A stretch of 64,000 bases of DNA from Plasmodium relictum. Taxonomy: Eukaryota > Apicomplexa > Aconoidasida > Haemosporida > Plasmodiidae. Under the pieces are notes generated by a model that made no database searches, had not been told where the DNA came from, and was given only the letters and a program-made list of their open reading frames with translations. The position numbers and the translations under genes are program-made. The stretch lies in contig NC_041687.1 of the NCBI RefSeq assembly GCF_900005765.1, forward strand, positions 310,001 through 374,000, given 5' to 3'. Shown piece after piece: positions 56,558 to 64,000 of this stretch (positions are counted from its first letter, which is position 1; the number at the start of each line of letters is the position of its first letter).

Positions 56558-56985
56558 ATGAACTTAAATAAATTTTTACCACTAAAAATTTTTTCTTTTT
56601 CGAAAAATACTATATATTCCTTAAATTTTCGTTTTTCTGAAAATATATCAAAAAATGACTACTGCAAACTTCCAATTCGTCATGAATTAATACCATCAGA
56701 GTCAGATGCTATTTTGAAAAATCCTTTTTTTTTTAATAACGTATTTTTATTTAATATAAAAAGCGAGCAAAATTCTATTATAAAAAAACCAACTCAGGTT
56801 TTACATATTTTTTTAATTATTTTTTATAAAAATTATATGAAAGCTACATATAGTTTAACATATTTTAAAAACATTTTTCTTTTTTTATATCTTAGGAATT
56901 ATATTTCAAAAATAAAAAAACAAAATTAGCTTTAAGAAGAAAAAGAAAAAGAATGGGAGAACGTGTTAGCTTAAGATATCGTTGA
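56558..56985 (+). CDS. Short basic protein with mitochondrial-type presequence, two exons; possible organellar ribosomal protein
   Basis: Exons 56558-56797 and 56896-56985 join in phase 0 (donor CAG|GTTTTA, acceptor ATCTTAG|GAA) to 109 residues. The N-terminus (MNLNKFLPLKIFSFSKNTIY) has the basic, hydroxylated, amphipathic look of a mitochondrial presequence. The C-terminal exon encodes a very basic tail, KTKLALRRKRKRMGERVSLRYR. Small size, presequence and Arg/Lys-rich end fit a mitochondrial ribosomal protein (I remember an L34-type annotation at the corresponding place in P. falciparum), but the residues do not follow the bacterial L34 pattern well, so I leave it unnamed. A nine-codon upstream ORF (ATG at 56512) ends shortly before the start codon. 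Without splicing the frame would run 123 codons into an AT-rich intron, an unlikely product. Confidence 0.65.
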
Positions 56986-58138
56986 ATGTACCAATATAAT
57001 TAACTGTTAATACACTTTTTTTTTTTTTTTTTTTTGAATTAAATATATTTATATTTTAAATAAAAAATACATTTCTTCTTTTTTGTTTGAATTATGTTTC
57101 TATTATTAACTGAAATTTATAAATCAATTTGGGTATATGCTTTTGATATAAAGTTCTTATAATTCAAAAGCACAAGAAAATATTGCTTTATATCTATTTT
57201 CAATTTTTTTTATGTTTTTGGTGAAATTTTATTAATATAATATATATATATTTACAAGATATTTCTTTTGGTAGTTTAAAACGATAAATGTACAAATATT
57301 TCTAGACATGATTATTTTACTATGTTATGTATGCTAAATTTTCTTTTTAAATAAATTAAATTCTAAATATAAAAGCATACAAATATATATATACATATGC
57401 TTTTAATATAATTATATTTCAATTTTAAATAAATTATTTCAGGAATATGTGTGTTCATTATGGTATAAAATTGACTTCTTTGACTGCAATTTAGCTTAAT
57501 TAAAAAAAAAAATAAAAAAATTTTACACAAATAATAAATGTCTTTTATACAGGATTTTTTTATATTTTTTTATAAAAATTTTTTTTTTGAATTTTGAATT
57601 TTTATTTATATTATAGAAAAAGTATTTTTGCATTTGGAATTGCAATAAATTAAAGATTTCTTTTAAATAAAGAAAAGAGGAAAAAAAAAAAGTATCATTT
57701 CATATTAATATATATTAAAATGTGTATCAGAAAATAAAATTGATATGCAATATAAATTTTGTAAAAAAAAAAAAAAAAAAAAAAATTTTTTAATCTTATT
57801 TTTTAAAATTATTTTTTCTTTATTAATTTTTTAATAGTAAGCTATTCATTTGTGGGGGAAAAAAAAATTTTTTTTTTGGAATTATATTAATAATAACAAT
57901 ATTTAAAATTTTTAATATTTTAATTTTTATTTTCCTTCCTAAAAGAAAAAAATTATGTATAGTTATTATATAATATTTATATGTATATTGTAAAGCTTAA
58001 TCTTTTAAAAAAAAAAATATAAATATATTAAATAGAACAGTCAAGTGCTAATATTTTTTTTAAACATTGTTAAATTATTTCCTTAATAATAACATTTTTT
58101 TTTTCTTCTAATTGGTATAAGTAGAATAGTAAGAAAAA
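56986..58138. other. Intergenic spacer upstream of the nucleotide-sugar transporter
   Basis: About 1.15 kb with several poly-A and poly-T tracts (57017-57036, 57762-57784) and no supported gene or structured RNA. Confidence 0.5.
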
Positions 58139-59170
58139 ATGGCTAGAACAAGAAAAAGTAATATACTAAATTCTCAGAAGAATTATAGCGAATCAAGTTT
58201 TTATAGTTTATTGAATGGGATGTTTTGTGTGAGTGGTATATATTTTTTCTTTATTATTTTTGGTTATTATCAAGAAAAAATGCCGAATTTGGGAAAAGGA
58301 GAAGAAAAATTTTATTATAATATTTTTTTGATATGTGTCTTATGTTTATCTAATAGCATATGTAGCTTGGCAGCTATATTTATTAAAAGTAAATTGCGAG
58401 ACAAAAAATTTATAAATGATTTGAAAAATAATGTAGATACATACTTTATAAAACAAATAATGTTAATATCTATTACATATTCAGTAGCAATGATAGCTAC
58501 TAATTATTCTTTGAGTCATGTTAATTTCCCAACTCAAGTTCTTGTGAAATCAGGAAAAATGATACCTATAGTAGTTGGTGGGTATTTATTTTTTGGAAAA
58601 AAATATCCATATTATGATTATATTGCTGTTTTTTTAATTACATCATCCCTAGTATTATTTAATTTATTAAAAACAAAAAGTGTAAAGGAAGTTCATCAAA
58701 CAACTTTTGGAATTTTTCTTTTATGCATATCGCTATTTTGTGATGGTTTGACTGGGCCAAGGCAAGATAAGTTATTAAGTAAATATAATATTAATTCATT
58801 TAATTTAATGTTTTATGTGAATATGTTTGCATTTCTTTTTAACTTAATCGCATCTTTAATAATTGAAGGTTCGAAACCTTACTATTTTTTAAGCAAATAT
58901 ACGGATTCTTACTATTATATATTAGCTTTTTCATTAAGTGGAACATTTGGCCAATTCTTCGTTTTCTATTCTCTTAAGTTATATGGTAGTCTATATACTA
59001 GTCTTTTTACTACTTTAAGAAAAGCATTAAGTACAATTGTTTCTGTATATTTATTTGGTCACGTATTAAAACCAATACAGTGGTGCTGTATTTTTGTTAT
59101 TTTTACTACTTTAATTGTTCAAAATTATTTGAAGCAACAATCAAAAAAGGTTCAAAATAAAAGGAAATAG
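58139..59170 (+). CDS. Nucleotide-sugar transporter, SLC35B (UDP-galactose transporter) family
   Basis: A single exon of 343 residues with about ten hydrophobic helices and cytosolic charged ends. Family signatures are the ATNYSLSHVNFPTQVLVKSGKM helix pair, IPIVVGGYLFFGKKYPYYDY, LCDGLTGPRQDK (here written FCDGLTGPRQDKLLSKY) and the late FGQFFVFYSLKLYGSLYTSL and TTLRKALSTIVSVYLFGHVL helices. The CKS/KSxKMIPV-type and GLTGxxQD motifs are typical of SLC35B1/B-type carriers that move UDP-galactose or related nucleotide sugars across ER or Golgi membranes. Substrate specificity cannot be read from sequence, and SLC35B1 itself has been shown to carry ATP/ADP. The basic tail KKVQNKRK could aid ER retention. 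The length is normal for the family, with almost no low-complexity insertion, which suggests strong constraint. Confidence 0.9.
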   Translation: MARTRKSNILNSQKNYSESSFYSLLNGMFCVSGIYFFFIIFGYYQEKMPNLGKGEEKFYYNIFLICVLCLSNSICSLAAIFIKSKLRDKKFINDLKNNVDTYFIKQIMLISITYSVAMIATNYSLSHVNFPTQVLVKSGKMIPIVVGGYLFFGKKYPYYDYIAVFLITSSLVLFNLLKTKSVKEVHQTTFGIFLLCISLFCDGLTGPRQDKLLSKYNINSFNLMFYVNMFAFLFNLIASLIIEGSKPYYFLSKYTDSYYYILAFSLSGTFGQFFVFYSLKLYGSLYTSLFTTLRKALSTIVSVYLFGHVLKPIQWCCIFVIFTTLIVQNYLKQQSKKVQNKRK

Positions 59171-59629
59171 TTTAATGAAAAGAGAAAAAAAAAAATAAAA
59201 CACAAAAAAAAAAATATTTTTTGCAATATATTTTTTTAATTTTTTCTATTTCATCTTTATTAAATTTTTTTGCTTCAATTTTTATTTTATTTATTTTTTT
59301 TTTAAATAAATTATGCATTTTTTCTGTTTCAAAAAAATAAATGTTTTAATTAAATAGAGTTTTTTATAAATTGTAACTATCACATTTGTTTTTTCCATTT
59401 TTAATTTATAAAAGTTATATAAATTGTTTTGGAAATTATAAACATACAAAAAAGGAAAAAATTATAAAAAAAAAAAAATAATAAAAATAAAAGTATTATA
59501 TAAAATTACACATCTGAACATTGTAACATAAATATATGAAAATAAAAAAAATAAAAAATACACTTAAAATACAATAAAAATGTATATGTGAAATTTATAT
59601 GTATAAACATATATATATATATATATGTT
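59171..59629. other. Convergent spacer between transporter and DSK2 genes
   Basis: About 460 bases between two convergent 3' ends. It has A and T tracts and a short TA run at 59610-59626 just beyond the DSK2 stop. Confidence 0.5.
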
Positions 59630-61290
59630 TTAATTGAACCCTTTTTCCAATAAACGGGTAACGGCAGAATTAACATCTCCTCCTGTTTCTTGTAAGGCTT
59701 GTATATTTGCAGCATTATCAATGAATCCCATCTCTTGGAGGCTCAGCAATTGAGAAGCATATTTTTCTTCTGGTGATCTATTATCTGTTACATTAGATGA
59801 ATTGAAGTCTAAATTTTGATTAGAATTAGGAAAATTAAGATTTGCTAAGTTACGATTTGCTCTCATAACTTGTTGAAATGTTTGTAACAATTCTTGAGAT
59901 TGAAAAAGGGAATTAATATTATTATTATTATTATTATTTTCATTAGAGTTGTTATTATCAGTGTTATTCGCAGTACCATTAGTATTTGCAAAATTATTTA
60001 AATTATTTAAAAGATCTTCCATTCTAATCCCTCTTTGATTGCTATTATTATTAGTATTCATATTTAGGGCATTCTCAATTTGTAAACCTGCTCGCAAAAT
60101 TTCTGGTCTCATAAATTCTCTTAATAAGTTTGGATTTTCCAAAACTGGTTGCATAATTGGGCTTTGAGAAAAAGTATTTCTTAAAATTGGATTATTAGAT
60201 ACTAAATTTGTTAACATTTCTGGGTTATTGCTCAATTCATTTAATAAAGATCTTGCTAAAGGGTTATTCAATAATGAACTAATCGTATCCCTGTTAAATT
60301 CACCACCATTGGAATTTAGTAAATTTGCAAAGTTTCCGAAGTTAAGATTATCTCCATTTCCTGAATCACTATTAAAACTGTTCATATCTAAGACAATATA
60401 TATAAAAAAAAAAAAATAAAATAAAATATTACAAGCATATAAACATAGAAAAAAAATTAAATAAATTAAAATAATATACTAAAAAAAAAATATAAATAGA
60501 AAGATTATGAATTTAAAAAAAATTGTAATAAATGTTATACATAACAAGCATTATGGTTAATTATTCCTATGCATAAATTGCAATATTTTTTTATATAAAT
60601 TTTCCATATTTATAAACTATTATTAACATTTTAGAATGCAATCATATATATATATATTAAAAATAAACAAAATATGATACCTCCTGTCCCACTTTGTAGC
60701 AACATTTGAACTAAGGGATTATCACTCAAATCACTTAAATTATCATTTGAATTTGAATTTTGGTTATTGGAATCTTCATTCTTATTATTCTCTTTTTCTT
60801 CCTCAGCTAAAAAAGTATATATGCAAAATATTGTTATAGGAAACAGTTAAACATCTTTTTCTATTTTTTTTTTTTTTCTTACGTTCTTTTGTTGGCATAG
60901 CACTACGAACTAAATGCATTGTATTTCCATCGGATACATTATATGTTGATAAAGATTCTTTGTCTTTTAATATTTTACCTTTAAATGTAAAAAAATATCA
61001 ATTAAATGAAATTTATATATTTACTAAAAAAAAATTATGTATTCATACTTATTTTTAAATATATATTCATTAAAATCTACCAAAAAATGTCATATATATA
61101 TTCAAAATATACATTTTTGTATTTATTTTTTGTTTAATTTAAAACCTTTAAAAATAATTCTTTGTGCTTCAACAGGTATATCTACATGTTCAGAACATTT
61201 TTTTTTTAAATCCAAAACTGTTATATTTGGTTCGATTTCAATAGTAAATTCTTTACCTCCCGTAACTTTAAATGATACGTTTATAACCAT
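59630..61290 (-). CDS. DSK2: Ubiquitin-domain shuttle protein DSK2/ubiquilin, four exons
   Basis: Exons 61290-61146, 60978-60883, 60806-60681 and 60387-59630, all introns phase 1, joined to 374 residues. Exons 1 and 2 make the N-terminal ubiquitin-like domain ([20 protein letters not shown], then [20 protein letters not shown] and [10 protein letters not shown]). The middle contains STI1-type Met/Asn/Pro helices: [50 protein letters not shown]. The C-terminus is a UBA domain ([20 protein letters not shown], ending [20 protein letters not shown]). Ubiquilins carry ubiquitinated clients to the proteasome and chaperone membrane proteins. Domain order and length are canonical. Exons 1-3 are each 96-145 bases and easily missed. 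An Asn-rich stretch lies before the UBA. Confidence 0.93.
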
Positions 61291-62249
61291 TTTTAAATAT
61301 TATACATAAAAATATAATTCATTCAAATGAGTTAAATATATATATATATTTTTATATATAAGTATTAATTCAAAAAGTTTTATATAAAATATTCATTTAA
61401 TTCCTTAATAAGTCAAAAACTTTTTTTTTCTTTTTGAGCTTATAAACTCTTTTGTAAACAAATTAATATTTAACTTTTCAAAATTTTTACTTTTTTTATT
61501 TACAAGCGAATATATTTTTCAATTATTTAAAATTTTTGTTTATTATATTTTATTTTATTTTATTTTTATTTTATTTTTTTTTTTTTTTTAAAGTGCACAT
61601 GCTTAAAATATATACATGCTTTATTAATAATGTATCTGATGTATATATATATTATATATATATATTCTTAATTTTATGAAATATACATTGAACTTTTAAT
61701 ATATTAGTACAAAAATATTTTACGTATATATTTTCCTTTTTTAAAATAAATTATAAATACAAAATACATTCACATTTAAAAAAAAAAAAAAAAAATTCAA
61801 TTAGAAATGGTAGAAAATGAAGCAAATTAGTATCTTTTTAAAAAAAAGAAAAAAAATTACTTTTTAGGATAAAATATATTAAATTAAAAATGTTACTTTT
61901 CCCCCAAAGAGAATGCCATTTGTATTATACAATTATCTTAATATATAAAAAAAAAAAAAAAAATATAATTAATTCTTGTAAGCGCATGTTTAAAAAAAAA
62001 AAAAATAGATAGTTTATATCTATATAGAAATATGCCGTTTAAAAATAAATAGAAGGTATAATATATTTTAAATTGTTCCAATGAAAAATTAAAAAAAAAA
62101 ACAGTATCCTTTAAGTTAAAAGGACTGAAATAAAATTAAAAAAAAAAATATGACTAATATGGAAATTTTTTATATTTGTTTATGTTGTAAATAAGTCAAA
62201 TTAATATGTATATACATAGTCCTGTTTTAAAAATAAAGAAAATGTAAAG
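61291..62249. other. Divergent promoter region between DSK2 and HflX
   Basis: About 960 bases with two divergent start codons at its edges. It carries a GTGCAC palindrome at 61593-61598, TA runs near 61641-61664, and poly-A tracts toward the HflX side. Confidence 0.5.
61593..61598. promoter_or_regulatory. GTGCAC palindrome, candidate ApiAP2 site
   Basis: A GTGCAC word preceded by a poly-T tract and followed by ATGC, midway in the divergent DSK2/HflX spacer, about 300 bases upstream of the DSK2 start. GTGCAC is the known AP2-I core; use here is inferred. Confidence 0.2.
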
Positions 62250-64000
62250 ATGAGATTTTCTTTTTTTTCAATAAGAGATATATTTAAAAGCGAAAAAAGG
62301 TGTTTTTATAGTGAAGCTAGAACAAAGTTAAATAATAAAAAAAAAAAGGAAATTATTGTTATACATCCTGTTTTAAAAAGTTCAAAAAATTTTAAAAAAT
62401 CTTTTGACGAAACCATTTTAGATGCTCAGGAAGCTTTAGGATTAGCTCGATCGGCTAATTTCAAAATTGCGAATGGTATATCTATTCCTTCAGGTGGATG
62501 GAATATAAAAAATACAAATGAATATAAAAAAAATGAAGTAGAACACTCATGTAAAGCTGATAATAATGAAATAAAATGTTCAGTTGAAAATGAGAAAAAT
62601 GAAAAAAGTTACTTAAATAAATATGTGGTAAAAAGCTTAAATGATAATGATGAAAATTATAAAATAGAAAATAGTTCATATAATAGTTGTTCTATTAATT
62701 TAGATTTCGAAACAAAAGAAATGATGAAACAAGATAGTAATACAAAAGAAGACATCAAGGAAGAGCTAAGTAAAAATTGCAATAATAACTATAATAACTA
62801 TAATAATAATAATAATAAGTATTTAGAATATGATGAAATAGAAAAAAAAATTGCAGAATCAATTATAATTAAAGCTAATAAAATAGATAATAAATTTTAT
62901 TTTGGAAAAGGAAAATTAAATGAATTGTCAAAGTATTATCTTAAAAACCCGACTCCATATGTATTTATTAATACTTTATTATCACCAGAACAATTTCGCA
63001 ATTTAGATTTTTTATTTAATAGCATATTAAGGAGTTATCATGATGAGCTAAAATTAAATAATAAAAAAAAAAATGAAGTTAATGAAAACTCAATTAGACC
63101 AATAGACATTATTCAAAATAACTCTACTGTTCAAGAAAAATCATATGAGAATGAAATGTATTTTAATTTATATAATAATTATATAGAAAAAGAAGAAGAA
63201 GAAGAAAGAGAAGAGGATGAAATAAATGATGAATATGAAGATGAAGATTTATATGAACAAAATGATGAGGAATATTATGGAGATAATAAACAAATAAATC
63301 AAAATTATGAAAGAGAGAAAAAAAATAACATACCATTATATGTAGAGTTATTTGATAGATATAGTATCATTTTATATATTTTTAAAAGTAGAGCAAAAAG
63401 TAATTTGAGCAAAATACAACTGGAACTGGCTAGAGCTAATTTCATTTTTAATACATATTCAGAAGATAGTAAATCTAGGATGAAATATTTAAAGTATATT
63501 GAAAATAATGTACTAGGGAAATCAAGTTCAGATTACGAAGAGAAGTATAACAAATTAAACACATTTGATATAAATATGCAAAAAAAAAAAAAAAATTATG
63601 ATTATTTAGGATATACGAGTAATTATATAAAAAGTAATGAGACATACAAGGAGTATGAAAGAAGAATTATTAATAATCTTTATAGTAAATTAAAAAAAGA
63701 ATTAGTAAAATGTAAAAATAATACGAATTTGCAAAGTAATTCAAGAAAACATAAGGCCTTAATAGCTATAGTAGGTTATACAAATGTAGGCAAAACAAAA
63801 TTAATTAATTATTTAACAAAATCCAATTTAAAAGCAAAAAATTTATTATTTCAAACATTAGATACTTCTTATAAAAATTTGAATATATCCAGTTGTTATT
63901 CAACTATATTTATTGATTCAATAGGTTTTATACAAAATATCCCATATTCTTTATATGAATCATTTAAATTATCTCTAGAAGCAATTAAAAAAGCTGATAT
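62250..64000 (+). CDS. GTP-binding protein HflX, 5' part (runs off the window)
   Basis: Open from ATG 62250 to the window edge without a stop, at least 583 codons. The HflX N-terminal domain is split by Asn/Glu-rich insertions: ETILDAQEALGLARSANFKI, NKFYFGKGKLNELSKYYLKN (the HflX GxGK block), and FDRYSIILYIFKSRAKSNLS (shown here as LFDRYSIILYIFKSRAKSNL), which matches the family's DRTxLILDIFAxRAxTxE helix. The G domain follows with G1 GYTNVGKTK (about residue 508), G2 in QTLDTSYKNL and G3 DSIGFIQNIP. HflX binds and splits stalled ribosomes. The start MRFSFFSIRDIFKSEKRCFY looks like an organellar presequence, so a mitochondrial or apicoplast ribosome role is likely. The G4/G5 motifs are outside the window. 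Confidence 0.9.
   Translation, partial: MRFSFFSIRDIFKSEKRCFYSEARTKLNNKKKKEIIVIHPVLKSSKNFKKSFDETILDAQEALGLARSANFKIANGISIPSGGWNIKNTNEYKKNEVEHSCKADNNEIKCSVENEKNEKSYLNKYVVKSLNDNDENYKIENSSYNSCSINLDFETKEMMKQDSNTKEDIKEELSKNCNNNYNNYNNNNNKYLEYDEIEKKIAESIIIKANKIDNKFYFGKGKLNELSKYYLKNPTPYVFINTLLSPEQFRNLDFLFNSILRSYHDELKLNNKKKNEVNENSIRPIDIIQNNSTVQEKSYENEMYFNLYNNYIEKEEEEEREEDEINDEYEDEDLYEQNDEEYYGDNKQINQNYEREKKNNIPLYVELFDRYSIILYIFKSRAKSNLSKIQLELARANFIFNTYSEDSKSRMKYLKYIENNVLGKSSSDYEEKYNKLNTFDINMQKKKKNYDYLGYTSNYIKSNETYKEYERRIINNLYSKLKKELVKCKNNTNLQSNSRKHKALIAIVGYTNVGKTKLINYLTKSNLKAKNLLFQTLDTSYKNLNISSCYSTIFIDSIGFIQNIPYSLYESFKLSLEAIKKAD

Overview
The window looks like nuclear DNA of a Plasmodium species. It is extremely AT-rich, has long dA/dT tracts and (TA)n microsatellites, and its proteins are rich in Asn, Lys and Ile with low-complexity insertions. 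Introns are short with GTAAxx/GTATxx donors and polypyrimidine-TTTAG acceptors, and intergenic spacers lack coding potential. The gene order PRL phosphatase - small basic protein - nucleotide-sugar transporter - DSK2 - HflX agrees with what I remember of P. falciparum chromosome 11. That is recollection, not a search, and I cannot name the species.

Left part (1-13.5 kb, all + strand): the 3' end of a membrane-anchored protein; a three-exon Josephin deubiquitinase; a four-exon tiny membrane protein; a very large BUB1-type kinase with an acidic repeat region; and COQ4 (ubiquinone synthesis). Next come a minus-strand degenerate DEAD-box protein of the DDX21/RH3 type that has lost its ATPase motifs, an RPA32-like ssDNA-binding protein, an RTRAF (tRNA-ligase/cap-binding complex) protein, and a minus-strand WRNIP1/RarA-type AAA protein.

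Middle part (22.4-33.7 kb): a block with a motile-axoneme and microtubule flavour. It holds DNAAF5/HEATR2 (dynein-arm assembly factor, four exons), a basic orphan protein, a MATCAP/DUF1704-type zinc carboxypeptidase (tubulin detyrosination family), and a nine-exon minus-strand coiled-coil protein resembling CCDC42/CFAP73. In Plasmodium the only motile axoneme is that of the male gamete.

Right part (34.9-64 kb): one gene fills about 17.5 kb. I assemble it as ten exons encoding about 5,299 residues. All but one of its introns are phase 1, the first three exons are micro-exons, and the protein has a hexapeptide Ser/Thr repeat and a duplicated internal module. I do not recognise its function and it is the strongest candidate here for something undescribed. 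It is followed by the PRL phosphatase (minus, prenylation motif), a gene-poor 3.2 kb stretch with an isolated GC-rich double hairpin that could be a structured RNA, a short basic presequence-bearing protein, a SLC35B-type nucleotide-sugar transporter, DSK2/ubiquilin (minus, four exons) and the 5' part of an HflX GTPase that runs off the window.

All splice models come from reading phase and splice consensus by eye. No transcript data or database searches were available.
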